Below, in pieces: positions 46,448 through 59,115 of a stretch of 64,000 nucleotides of DNA (its first letter is position 1; every line of letters starts with the position of its first letter). The notes beneath the pieces were generated by a model. That model was not told the origin of the DNA and searched no databases. It saw only the letters and a list, made by a program, of their open reading frames with translations. The position numbers were made by a program, and so were the translations under genes. The stretch comes from Tenrec ecaudatus (lineage: Eukaryota > Chordata > Mammalia > Afrosoricida > Tenrecidae): assembly GCF_050624435.1 (NCBI RefSeq), contig NC_134545.1, forward strand, positions 87,572,063 to 87,636,062, in the 5' to 3' direction.

Positions 46448-46556
46448 GGATATATCCATTCTGACTCCCAGCACCCCAGTAGGACAGGGTAGGTCCCTTT
46501 GGGTTTCTGAGACTGAATTTTTATGGGAGTAGAAAGCAGCTGGTGACGTTGTAGCT
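46448..46556 (-). repeat. AfroSINE, 3' part
   Basis: TATATCCATTCTGACTCCCAG, GGTTTCTGAGACTGAATTTTT, GGGAGTAGAAAGCAGCTGG. Confidence 0.7.
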
Positions 46557-46768
46557 GCATAAGTGACTGATTAAATTGGAACCCTTTTACTTTTGCACCC
46601 TGTTCCTTCGTCATCCGGATTTTCTCGAGGTTGTTGCTTGTAACCTCATCATGCAAGCACTTTGTGGCTATTACTAAGCCTTAACCTGTGTGTGCTCACA
46701 ATTGGCCAAGTTGCATAATGGGTACAGGGGCCTTGCTATCTTATTCTCTCCATAATCAAATGGCTAAT

Positions 46769-48354
<1,586 letters not shown>

Positions 48355-48575
48355 GCTGTCCAGCACAAAAACCAGTAGCTGTGTTTCATTCCATCTGATT
48401 TGCTCTTAATGAAAACGGCGTAAAACTAAACTGGATTGAGTTCCGCAGTCCAGCTGGCCCCATGGCAAGAACTTGGTAGTAACATGTGACTGTGGCCTTG
48501 GACAGAGCAGATGGAGACCATTTTTATCAGCACACAAAGTTCCGTTGTACTGCGCTGCTCTAGAGAGCAGTGGAA
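48355..48575. repeat. Possible ancient hAT non-autonomous element
   Basis: TGTGCTGTCCAGCACAAAAAC at left and complementary-looking CGTTGTACTGCGCTGCTCT at right, with AGTAGCTGTG/CATGTGAC interior, recall an old eutherian hAT fossil. Low identity. Confidence 0.35.
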
Positions 48576-48717
48576 TGGCAGTGATGTCACTGCAGATTGA
48601 AAAGCGGTGTTGAAGAGAAGGAAGGAAGGAGACTTGAGGGAAAATGGGTGGACAGGAAGAATGATGCTACTAGAATCTCCGGAGTACTCTGTGGTCTTCT
48701 CGGATACTTCCTCTTTG

Positions 48718-48918
48718 TTGGAACCTTGGTTGGGTCCTGGGCTATGAGTTGGCTGCTAACTCCTAAGTCAGCAGTTTAAAACCACCAAGCTGCTGCACGG
48801 GAAGAAGACGAGGCTTTGTCCTTTCATCAGCAGTTAGTCTCGGAAACTCACACCAGCAGCCCTGCTTTGTCCTAGAGGTCCCTGAGTCAGAACCAACTCA
48901 ATGTCAGTAGGTTTGGTT
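48718..48918 (+). repeat. AfroSINE
   Basis: Sense; GGCTGCTAACTCCTAAGTCAG to CCCTGAGTCAGAACCAACTC; head degenerate. Confidence 0.75.
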
Positions 48919-49034
48919 CACTACCTAGGTTATCTTATCCAGTCCCATGTGGTTTTCTTTTGGTAGTAAACCTTTTCTCTTGGAATAGCTTTAGGTTTGC
49001 GCAGAAAAACCTTGGGAAGAAAGTACAGAATTCC

Positions 49035-49198
49035 TTGGAGGGGGACAGAGGAAAAAGAGGAGCTGATACCAAGGGCTCAAATAGAAAGTAAATGTTTAGA
49101 AAATGATGGTGGCAACATACATACAAATGTGCTTGATACAATTGATGTATGGAATGTTATGAGCCGTAAGAGGCCCCAATTAAAAAAAATTTTTTTAA
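49035..49198 (+). mobile_element. L1-type LINE 3' end (type A)
   Basis: Sense; GAGCTGATACCAAGGGCTCAA to GGCCCCAATTAAAAAAAATTT; the AATAAA signal is mutated. Confidence 0.85.
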
Positions 49199-49608
49199 TA
49201 GAGAGTTCCCAGACACCCATTCAGTTTCTTCTGTTCTTAAGCCTGTGTGCTGTTGAGTAATCATTGAAGTGTTGACTGCAAGGGAGAATGTTGAGGTTAT
49301 TTGCTCCTCAGAACCTTATAGAGAGTCACCATGAAGAGGAGTCTGTCTACTCTATGGCAGTGGAGAATGGACCAGAATATTGATCGATTATTATTACCCA
49401 AAGCCCATGTTTTATGGATCTATCCTTAGTTTTACCTGAAGTCCTTCTGCTGTTTCACATTCCATCCAAGATACTACATTACATTTAGGTGTCGTCTTTT
49501 TAGGCCCTTTTTGGCCGGGACAGTTTTTGATGACCATAACAGTGTGGAGAAGGTATTTTATTTTATTTTTTGAGAAGGTCTTTTATTAAATGCATTGTTC
49601 AATGCTTT
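49199..49608. other. Intron, no element recognised
   Basis: Unique sequence up to the hAT element. Confidence 0.4.
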
Positions 49609-49616
49609 GCCTGGAG

Positions 49617-49835
49617 CAGGAGTCCTCCAACTTTTTAAACAGGGGGACAGTTCACTGTCCATCAGACCCATTGGAAGGCCGGACTATAGTTTAAAATTAT
49701 GAACAAATTCCTATGCACACTGCACATATCTTACTTTGAAGTAAAAAACCAAACGGGCCAAAAACACCCGGCGGGCCAGATAAATGTCCTTGGAGGGCCG
49801 CATGTGGCCTGCAGGCCATAGTTTGAGGACACCTG
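49617..49835. mobile_element. hAT non-autonomous element (OC1/OposCharlie-like), 219 bp, with 8-bp target duplication
   Basis: Inverted ends CAGGAGTCCTCCAACTTTTT and complement of CATAGTTTGAGGACACCTG. Flanks GCCTGGAG (49609-49616) and GTCTGGAG (49836-49843) agree at 7 of 8 bases, as expected for hAT. The interior (GAACAAATTCCTATGCACACT, GGAGGGCCGCATGTGGCCTG) matches a hAT MITE I recall from opossum, bat, bushbaby and tenrec genomes; the exact family name is uncertain. Confidence 0.85.
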
Positions 49836-49843
49836 GTCTGGAG

Positions 49844-50210
49844 TCATGAGTTTTGGGGAGGAAGACCAAAAGGTAAAGTGCCATTCTGACCCCCCAGATC
49901 AAGGACCATAGGTTCCCACACTTATATGTCCTACCACCTCTTTTCAGATGACAAATTCAGTGCCTCCGGCAATTAAAAAACTTTTGTATATTGCCCACAG
50001 TCCAGGCTAAAGTGTAGGTGGGCCCTGGGTGGGGATGATAGCACCCACTTTGGGAAAGATTGATCTATACCATCAGCACGTCTTATTGTATAATGCCATC
50101 TGATGAGATTGAACAACAGAGCTGTATGTGAATGGATATATTGGAATGAGTAGGATATGTCAATTAAAAAACTATAACAAGAAAGAAAATTAACTATATG
50201 CTTTTGAGGG
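49844..50210. other. Intron, no element recognised
   Basis: Unique sequence. Confidence 0.4.
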
Positions 50211-50398
50211 AAGCTTGGTGGTGTAGCATGCTCCACTTTGGGCTGCTAAGCAAAAGTTCTAAAACTAGAAACCACCAGTTCTGCAGGAGAAAGATGAGGC
50301 TGTCCGCTCCCATGACAACGTTATACCTTCAGAGTATATCTGCCCCAAAGGGTCACTGAGTATAAATCAACTTGGTGGCCGTTGCATTTGATTTTTGG
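50211..50398 (+). repeat. AfroSINE
   Basis: Sense; AAGCTTGGTGGTGTAGCATGC head, GCAGGAGAAAGATGAGGCTGT core, AAATCAACTTGGTGGC tail. Confidence 0.78.
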
Positions 50399-50882
50399 TA
50401 TATGCTTTTGCTGACAACTCCCAAATTTATTATCTAACTATATGTTCAATGACTCCATGTGGTTCAAAAGTAAACACCTGATTTCCCCCACCTTCTCTAA
50501 ACCGATCCTTTCTGCAATCTTCCCCACTTCAGCAGTGGCACTTTTGTTTTTCCATTTGTCAGGGTAGAAATCTTAGTGTAGATTACTCTTTTAGGGAATC
50601 CTACTGATTCTAGTTGTAAAGTATTTCCAGAATGTGGTCACTTTATACCATCTCTATCTACCGCTGGCATTTTATTGGGGGTACCATCAGCTTGTCCTGG
50701 TCTAGTATATCAGCTGACTAACAGGGTCCCTGTTGTTTCGTCCTTGCCTTCTTATCGGTACAGCAGTCACAGTGGTCTTTAGAACAAGATAGCTTTTCAT
50801 TGATGTTTTTCAACACACAGAAAGGTGCACCTAGTAAGGGTTTATGGTGACTTGTCACAAACCAGTACACATCTGTACTACT
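50399..50882. other. Intron, no element recognised
   Basis: Unique sequence. Confidence 0.4.
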
Positions 50883-51050
50883 AGTAGGTTAGTGAGGGGA
50901 AAAAGAGGAAGACCGTTGATGAGATGGATTGACACAGTGGCTGCAACAGTGGGCTCAAACAGCAATGATTGTGAGGGTGGCAGGGACAGTGTTTCTCCGT
51001 TGTACACAGGGCAGCTTTAAGTTGGAACTGACTTGATAGCACATAATACA
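50883..51050 (+). mobile_element. RTE/BovB-like LINE 3' end
   Basis: Sense; translation KRGRPLMRWIDTVAA matches the RTE C-terminal K/R-rich RPxxRW motif. It ends in GTTGGAACTGACTTGATAGC, nearly the AfroSINE tail. Confidence 0.75.
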
Positions 51051-51771
51051 CACTTGTGTAACCAGAGCAAGGTCATTACCAGCAACCCCCTCACTCACCT
51101 TCTCTTTTACTCACCATACTCCCAAGGATGCTTACTATCTTGACTTTAAAAAGCATAGATTAACTTTGCATTATTTGATACTGTATATAAATGTAACATT
51201 TTATGTAATATTTTGTGTCCAGCCTCTGCTGCATCATTATGTAAAATGTAGTCAGAGTGTTGCCTCAAATTGTGGTTTCATAAGCAATGAAAATAGAAAT
51301 TTGAGAATGGAAGTAACAGATGAAGTGAAAATTGATCGAAGTTGACTTAATTTCTTACCAAATGATAAGACGGCTTAAGACCCAGGATAATAATTAAAAA
51401 TGAAAACTGCGCCCCCTTCCATTCCCCATTCCCCAAGTTGCTCCTCTTTTAGTGGTGTCTGATGGTATTGAATTCAATATTTCTAAACTTTGCAGCTAAA
51501 ATACTTATTTTCATCCAAGATATTACTTGTCTTCTTACATTGGAAAACAAAGATCTTTCCCCCAAAAAAAGATCTTTTATACTAGCCTTCTTCCCCATAT
51601 TTCTCTTTACTTTCCAGTATAATTATAAAAAACTTAAGCATATTTGTAGATGTCTGTATAGATTTCATTTTCTTCAGGAAAATGTCCTCTAACTTCTCAA
51701 ATCAAACTTATGTTCAGTGTTTGTCACAATTGTCTAAAGATTATTTACTATTAGACAAGTAATATATTATG
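51051..51771. other. Intron, no element recognised
   Basis: AT-rich unique sequence with weak LINE echoes. Confidence 0.35.
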
Positions 51772-51783
51772 ACCACATCTTTT

Positions 51784-52443
51784 TAAAAAATCATTTTATT
51801 GGGGGCTCTTACATCAGTTGTATCAAGTACATTTGTACATATGTTGCCATGATAATTTTCAAAACATTTTCTTTGTACTTGAGCCCTTGGATATCAACTC
51901 CTCTTTTTTCCCTCCCTCCTCAAACCTCCCACCCTCCTGACCCCTTGATAAATTGTAAATTATTATTTTCATATCTTACACTGTCTGCTGTCTCCCTTCA
52001 CCCATGTTTCTGTTGTTTGTACACCTGGAGGGGGGGGGGTTATACATCGATCATTGTCATCAGTTTTCCCCTTCCCCCCCCCCCCCCCCCCCCCCCCCCC
52101 CCGCACCTTCCTCTAACCCTCATAGTCTCGCTACTCTTATTATTCTTGAGATGTTTATCTGTCCTGGATTCCATGTGTCCAGAGCTGAGAGCTCTTATCT
52201 GTACCAGTGTACATGCCCTGGTCTAGCCGGATTTGTAAGGTAGAACTGGGATCATGATAGTGGGGGGGGGTGGGGAGGAGGGAGAAGCAATAAAGAACTA
52301 GAGGAATGTTGTGTATTTCCTTTGGTGCTATGCTGCACCCTGGCTGACTCATCCCTTCTTGTGACCCTTCTGTGAGGGGATGTCCAAATGTCTACTGATG
52401 GGTTTTGGGTCTCAACTCCAACCCCCCTCGTTCGCATCAATAT
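51784..52443 (-). mobile_element. L1-type LINE 3' end (type A), ~660 bp
   Basis: Antisense, flanked by ACCACATCTTTT at 51772-51783 and 52444-52455 (12/12). It includes a pure poly-C tract (~27 C, 52075-52102) on the complement of the polypurine tract. Confidence 0.9.
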
Positions 52444-52455
52444 ACCACATCTTTT

Positions 52456-53142
52456 CTTACACAACTTGCCCCCCCCCCCCGAATTTCCAAGATGTGATAG
52501 TATTTTTGTTTGTTTAGTCTTGTTCACATCCCTGCCTTCTCCCCCAAACTCCTCAGCAGAATGCTAAGTCACATGTGTCAGATTATCGACCGGCTCTTCA
52601 GGGTGTTTGGAGGTTTTGTCCTTTTTTAGAATGAACAACCGATTGTGTGGTTGTTGCCTGGGATCTTCATAAATTATCCTAAGAACTTTAACTTTCTTTT
52701 TTTTAAGGCCAAGTCCTTTTCTTCGTCATATAGCCAAATACTTCTTTACTTGCTCCTTTGTACTAGGAGAGCACATCCTCTAATGGTTTCCAGAGAAAAA
52801 AATGCAAGAATTCTAACTTACTTACATCTGCGTGTTATCTATTGCCATGAAAATGCTGAGTTGTAACAGATAACTGCAAACCTCAGGTGCACATAACAGT
52901 ATGTACTGGCTATATGTCTCGGTGTCAGCAAGGGGTCCTCTTTATTTTTGGCTCGGGGTTGACTGGCTTCTGGCGGATCTGCGACGGCCTTGGCTGGGAT
53001 GCCTGGGGTGACCTACCTCCGCATCTCTTTTCCTGGGCTCGGTGGTCTCACCAAGGTGTGCTCTTCTCCTGGTGAGGGCAGAGGGCAAGAGTGCAAGGAG
53101 AAATTCACATGTACTTTTTTCTATATTCTTAATACACCAGCT
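52456..53142. other. Intron, no element recognised
   Basis: Unique sequence; C run at 52471-52480. Confidence 0.4.
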
Positions 53143-53920
53143 GTGTCGTTAGGTACCATCAGGCCCCTTACAGGGACTCTGTGCACAAATGAATAAAATG
53201 TTGCCCAGCCCTGTGCCATCCCCACGATTGTTAGGTTTCAACACACCCTTGCAGCCACTGTGTCAGTCCACTTTGCTGAGGGTCTCCCTCTCTTTTGGCC
53301 GACTCTACACTTTGCCAAACACGATGTCCTTTTCTAGGGACTGGTCTCTCCTGATAACATGTCCAAAGTACACGAGAGGAAATCGTCCCATCCTTACCTC
53401 TCAAGAGAATTCGGGATGTACTTCTTCCAAGACAGTTCTGTTTGTTCTTTTGGCAGTCCATGGTACTTTCTGTACTCTTCACCAGCACCGTGATTCAAAG
53501 GCACAGATTCTTCTTTGGTCTTTAGCCAGTGTTCAACGTTCATGTGCATATGAGGCCGTTGAGACTACCAACCTTGGGTCAGGCGCACATTCGTCCTCAA
53601 GGTACCATCGCTGCTTTTCAACAGTTTTAAAGAAGTTGTGTTGCAGATTTACCCAGTGTAGTGTGTCATTTAGTCTCCTGACTTCTGCTTCCAGGTACAT
53701 TGACTGTAGATCAAGCAAGACCAAATCCTTGACAACTTCAATGATTTCTCCATCAGCATGATGAACCTATGAGTTGTGAGGCTTCGGGTGATTTGTAACC
53801 CAGCAGTCCTTGATTTTTGTCTGCAGGTGCTTCAGGTCCCCCTCACTTCCAGCCTACCAAGGTTGTGTCATCTGATTGCCAGCCTTCCTCTGATCCCAAT
53901 TCCTATTTAGCACCCCACTA
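53143..53920 (-). mobile_element. RTE/BovB-like LINE, ~780 bp
   Basis: Antisense; collinear with 9568-10268 and ~70 bp longer toward the 5' side (AGGTTGTGTCATCTGATTGCC). Reverse-strand frames with RTE C-terminal motifs are broken at several points. Confidence 0.82.
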
Positions 53921-54360
53921 TTGCGTTTTTCACAGTACTCATCAACTGGTTATTTGTTTTCTATTTATGTAACCTTCTAGACTACAATTTATAAGAAGAC
54001 AGGGACTACATCTTTCCTAAGAATAAACTGCAGAAGAACTAAGTATGCAAAAAAAATGTTTATCAAAGAAATGGAAATGATTAAATCTCGGGAATATGAA
54101 GTATTTTTAAAGGGTTCTTTTTAATGGCTCTTTGTAATATAAAGTACATTTTTCCCCCCTCAAGGACTTGGCAGGGAAGAGGGGAAAAAACATGGACCCA
54201 TTACCAATTCGCTGGAGAGATAAGCTAGCTTGCCCTTGGGCTATTTCCTGGGCCTGTGTAATCAAGGCTGTAGGGTTTTAATTAGTAGTTAGTTCTTTAT
54301 GGCTCTAGGCCTTTCAGTGTATTAATGATGATTCTGGATCTTATAGCAACTGGAAAGGCG
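53921..54360. other. Intron, no element recognised
   Basis: Unique AT-rich sequence. Confidence 0.4.
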
Positions 54361-54414
54361 TGCACGTGTGTGTGTGTGTGTGTGTATGTGTGTATGTGTG
54401 TGTGTGTGTGTGTA
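54361..54414. repeat. (TG)n microsatellite
   Basis: About 25 TG units with two TATG interruptions. Confidence 0.92.
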
Positions 54415-54611
54415 CTTCCATGGTTTGGAGAATAAACTCCGGGACTGTGCTGCGCTCTTGTGATTGGTATTGCATTCAGTTAACTTAAACTACAGTATAA
54501 ACCTGTGAGTCATTGGAAATGCAGCATTGAACTCACATTAAACACACATAGGTATCGATTGTGTTCTATAGATGAACTCGAGTGAAATATCAAAGCCTGA
54601 GCGTGGTGGTG

Positions 54612-54805
54612 ATGTTGGCTATCGGACAGCAGTTGTCACTGTTGGCGCTGACTGCCGCCCAGTCCTGCACCAGCTCCCTCACCACTGCTGTACGTGTTTG
54701 CATACACTGTAACAGACCCTGTATTCTCGCTCATTGAGGCGTTCCCTTTTTTCCACTGACCTCTACCAGTTATATGACATCCTTTTCTAGGAATTGCAAG
54801 CATGA
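54612..54805 (-). mobile_element. Diverged RTE/BovB-like fragment
   Basis: CTGCCGCCCAGTCCTGCACCA, CTCATTGAGGCGTTCCC, CATCCTTTTCTAGGAATTGC follow the RTE antisense order at low identity. Confidence 0.55.
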
Positions 54806-54944
54806 ATTTATTTAGGTTTAAATAACTTTAAGTCACCTTCTGAATGTTAACCTAGTTTTCATTCCTGCCTTTTCATAATTTGGGAAGTGATTATTAATTT
54901 TGTGACCCAGTATTCAACTCAGATATTGGCTTACTTAAAAAATT

Positions 54945-55210
54945 GTTTTCTAATGTACACAGCAGACCAACTCAGTAATTTCTACGTGTATACTTTAGTG
55001 ACAATGACTGCATTCTAGTTGTGTGAGCATTCTTACCCTCCTATCAGTTGTTCTTGCTTCATTAGCATGAACTCACTGCCCACTTTTTCCTACCTAATCT
55101 CTTGGGTTGCTGGTGCCAATTTGGTCCCATATAGATAGATTTTTTTGAAAGTACAATGCTCAAGGTAGATATTCATTATTGATAGTTAAGCCAAACTACT
55201 GTTTGCTTTT
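54945..55210 (-). mobile_element. Type B repeat, part 1
   Basis: CAACTCAGTAATTTCTACGTG, TAGTGACAATGACTGCATTCT, GTACAATGCTCAAGGTAGAT, AGTTAAGCCAAACTACTGTT. Confidence 0.68.
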
Positions 55211-56222
55211 TTAAAAAAATGATTTTATTGGGGGCTCATATAAATCTTATCACAATCCATACATCCATCCATTGTGTCGAGCACATGTGTACATTTGTTT
55301 CCCTCATCATTCTCAAAACATTTGCTTTGTACTTGAGCCCTTGGTATCAGCTCCTCATTTTTTCCACTCCCTGCCCGCTCCCCTCTCCCCCACGAACCCT
55401 TGTTAATTTATAAATTATTATTTGTCAGAGCTTACACCGTCCGACATCTCCCTTCACCCACTTCTCCGCTGTTCGTCCCCCAGGGAGGAAGTTATATGCA
55501 GATCTTTGTAATCTGTTCCCTCTTTCTCCCTCACCTTTCCTCTGCCCTCCCGGTATCACCACTCTTACTACTGGTCCTGAGGATTTCATCTGTCCTGGAT
55601 TCCCTGTGTTTCCAGTTTCGATCTGTACCAGTGTACATCCTCCAGTCCGGCTGGATTTGTAAGGTAGAATTGGGATCATGATAGTGGGGGAGAGGAAGCA
55701 CTCAAGAACTAGAAGAAAATTATATATTTCATCATTGCTATATATTTAATTATATATAATTTTATATAACATATAACATGTTATAAAACATTTATATATG
55801 TTATAAAAACATATCTATATATTTCATCACCGCACCCTGACTAACTTGTCTCCTCCCCACACCCCTTCTGCAAGGGGATGTCCAATTGCCCACAGATGGG
55901 CCCTGGGTCCCCACTCTGCACTCCCCCTCATTCACAGTGCTATGGTGTTTTTGGTCTTTGATGCCTGATACCTGATCTTTGATGCCTCATGATCGCACAG
56001 ACTGGTGTGCTGCTTCTATGTGGGCTTTGATGTTTTTCAGTTAGATGGCCACTTGTTTATCTTCAAGCCTGTAGGACCCCAGACTGTATCTTTTGATAGC
56101 CGGGCACTATCAGCTTTCTTCACCACAATTGCTTATGCACCCGCTTTGCTTTGTCTTCAGCGATCGTGTCTGGATAGGCTGGTTGTACTTCTTCCACATG
56201 GGCTTTGTTGTTTCTCAGCTAG
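55211..56222 (-). mobile_element. L1-type LINE 3' end (type A) nested in type B, with AT expansion
   Basis: Antisense, from AAAAAAATGATTTTATTGGGG to TTGTTGTTTCTCAGCTAGC. GCTTTT stands at both borders. At 55735-55830 the LINE sequence is interrupted by ~90 bp of TATA-rich DNA, with TATATATTTCATC duplicated on both sides. Confidence 0.88.
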
Positions 56223-56444
56223 CTTTTAAGATGACTTCGGGAGACATGTTTAAGGTTCAAAGGTGATCTCAGAATAATTGCTTTAGGAATTCATTCAGCC
56301 TCCATAGCTCCAGAATTCCAGATTCCATAAGAATTTAAAGTGATTCTGAAATCCCCTCTTCTTCCAGGATTCTTCATTAGAGTCTTGGAACAGAGTGTTC
56401 ACTGGGCACCATCCAGTTCTTAGGATGTCACAGCAAAGGGGGTA
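56223..56444 (-). mobile_element. Type B repeat, part 2
   Basis: AAGGTTCAAAGGTGATCTCAG, CAGATTCCATAAGAATTTAAA, GGGCACCATCCAGTTCTTAGG. Confidence 0.66.
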
Positions 56445-56556
56445 CCGTATATACTCGAGTATAAGCCAAGGTTTTTCAGCACATTTTTATGCAGTTTTTG
56501 TGGTTAAAAGGTGCTTTGGCTGATATTTGGGTCGCCTTACACTCGAGTCTATATGG
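56445..56556. mobile_element. Pogo-type MITE, 112 bp, nested in type B
   Basis: TA at 56443-56444 and 56557-56558. Ends CCGTATATACTCGAGTATAAG and complement of ACACTCGAGTCTATATGG. Closest of the three to a perfect terminal repeat. Confidence 0.88.
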
Positions 56557-56800
56557 TAGCTGTTTATGGAGGCAATTAGCCACATATTCCAGTTCCTCTT
56601 CATATTTCTCTCCTCTCTCCTGTTGCTCTGGAAAAATAAAGATAAATTGTTGTACCTTGGATAGCCACTTGCAAGCTTTTAAGAATCCAGGTATTGCACA
56701 AGAACTGAGAGGTAGAATAGAAACAGTAAACATGTTAGGCTGATTGACTAGGCGATTCCATTAAACATAACCCTGACGCTCCACACCTGGGCCTCAAAGC
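56557..56800 (-). mobile_element. Type B repeat, part 3
   Basis: TTTATGGAGGCAATTAGCCAC, CCACTTGCAAGCTTTTAAGAA, CCATTAAACATAACCCTGAC. Confidence 0.66.
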
Positions 56801-57439
56801 AGTTCAGTCACGGCCAACAAAAGTGAAAACTATAAACAGATGTGCATTGAAAAAGAATGAGTGACATGAGTAACATCCATAACAGGAAGGATTATGGGTT
56901 GAAGCCCTGGAATGGGAGGTTCAGATGAGGCAAAGCGAGCCCTTTCCAGAGCTGCTGCTGGTAGATTGGTTAGTACCAGTACCGGGGAGAGACACAAACA
57001 CCGAAAGCAGCATAGTTAGCCACCATCTTTGAGTGGAGTTTGTTATTTCTGACTCTGCCAATGTAGAGACTTAGTTGCTGTCTAACACGCATGCTGCCCT
57101 TCCTGTCTTAAGAGGAAGATTAAATTCCTAGCAGGCATTGACTCATATTTTTTCTGTCCAGTTATCATTCTGGTTCACCTGCATTTTACAAATTCAAGTT
57201 TGTTCTGGTTTCACTTCATTGACCATGACTGAACTGGGAAGAACCATTTTGAAATCCAAACCAAGGAGCCGGCTCTCATGAGGTGTTTGGCAGAAACAGT
57301 CTTAGATGCTGCTCTTTTTTGTGTGTGGGGTGGGGGAGAGGTCAGTGTTTTAAATATATGAATTTTTTTGCCAATTAATCTTTTTACAGATGTACAGCTT
57401 ATTAACAACAATTACTTTAATTGACTGTGCAGCTCTACT
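56801..57439. other. Intron, no element recognised
   Basis: Unique sequence. Confidence 0.4.
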
Positions 57440-59115
57440 ATAAATCAGTGCCATTTTTTCATCATTGTGAACCAGACTTGGTATTGCATCAGTATTGCTC
57501 TTCCCTTCCCTCCCCCTCTCATGGTGATGAATAAACTTTGGCCTCTGTGTGCATTTGGCTTTTCTTTTTATGTAAATATGGTCATGCCATTTTCTTTTGT
57601 GATTGACTCATTTTATTCAGCCTAATATCTTCAAGTTCTGTCCATATTGTAGCATGTATCTGGTCTTCAGTTTTTGTACTAGCTAAGTAGTAATCCATTG
57701 TTTATGTATGTACTGCATTTTGTTTATCCATTTATTTGTGGATGGACATTTAAGTGTCTACCTTCTAGCGAGTGTGGGTAAGTGCTGTAACGAATATTGG
57801 TGTGCTAGTGTGTGTTTGGATCTCTGCTTCCAGCTCCTTGGGTCTCTACCTAGTAGAATCACTGGTTTTTTGTTGCTGTTGTTTTTAAGGAATGCCGCAT
57901 TGTTTCCACAGCAGCTGGACCCCTTAGCGTTCCCACCAGCAGTGGATGAGGGTTCCAGTTGCCCTGCATCCTTGCTCAACATTTGTTCTTTCCTTTTCCA
58001 ATCTTGGCCATCCTCCAAAAACACACTGCCAGCTGGTCAATGCAGCGAGTGGCCCGTGCTCAGGGAGTGAAGGGCATCTGATGGCGGCTTTGATTTACAT
58101 CTCTAATGGCTGCGGCTGACTTTGAACATCATCTTACAGGTTTGGTGGCTATCTGAATGTCCCACTTTGGTAGAATGCCTATTTAAGCTCTTTGCTCATT
58201 TTTTATAATTGGGTCATTTGTGGTTAAATTGAGGCTTTTTAATGTATATATTGGTTATTAGATTTTTCTTGGCTGTATGGTTTCTGAAGATATTCTCCCA
58301 GTCAGTAGCTTGTCATTTCTCATTTTAATTGTCTTTGAGTCAGAATTTTTAATTTTTGAGATCTTACGTATTTGTTTTGTCTTTTGCTGCTTGCGCTTTT
58401 TTTTTTTTTTTTTTGCTGTTTGTGCTTTTATTGTAAGAGATAATCCATTGTTAAAAGCTAAGCCAAAGTTGATTATCCTGCATTTACTCCTAAGAATTCT
58501 GTGAGTTTAGTTTCACATTTAGGTCTTGGATCCTTTTTGAATTTGTTTTTGTGTCTGGCGCGAGGCATGTATTCTGGTTCAGTTTTTAAAGTGTGGAAAT
58601 CCAATGTTGTAAGCACCATTTATTGAAGAGACTTATTTTTCTTCATTGAGTAGACTCTACACTCTTGTCAAAAATCAGTTGACCATAGATGTGTGTTCAT
58701 TTCCGGACTCCTCAGTTCTCTTTCAATGGTCTGTATGTCTATTGTTATACAATTTTCGGATGGTTTTGATTCTTGTAGCTAGATAATATAGTTTTAAAAC
58801 GACAACTGTGCATCATCCTACTTTGTTGGTCTCTTTCAACATTGCTTTAGCTATTTGGGGCCTCTTGCCATGTCATCTAATGTGGAGGATTGCCTTTGCC
58901 ATTTCTATACAGAGGACTGCGATTTTTGTTTGGATTGCGTTGCACCATATGATGTTGGTGGGTAGTTTTGGCATCTGAATATTCAGGTCCTGCTCCTTGG
59001 TTTTGATCATCAGCACAGGACAGCTCTAGAAGTTTGCTTCCAGGGTTAGAACTCACCTTGTTCAGTTGTGTCATCTTTGTATTTACTAGTGGCAAGCTGT
59101 TTGCTTTGGGGTGTA
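57440..59115 (-). mobile_element. Old L1, ~1.7 kb (3'-UTR into ORF2 end)
   Basis: Longest uninterrupted old L1. Antisense landmarks in order: TGATTGACTCATTTTATTCAG, CCATTTATTTGTGGATGGACA, GCTCTTTGCTCATTTTTTATA, CTCTTGTCAAAAATCAGTTGA, TTTTGATTCTTGTAGCTAGAT, TTGTTTGGATTGCGTTGCACC. A poly-T run lies at 58399-58416. Stops are frequent, so no live ORF2. Confidence 0.8.
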
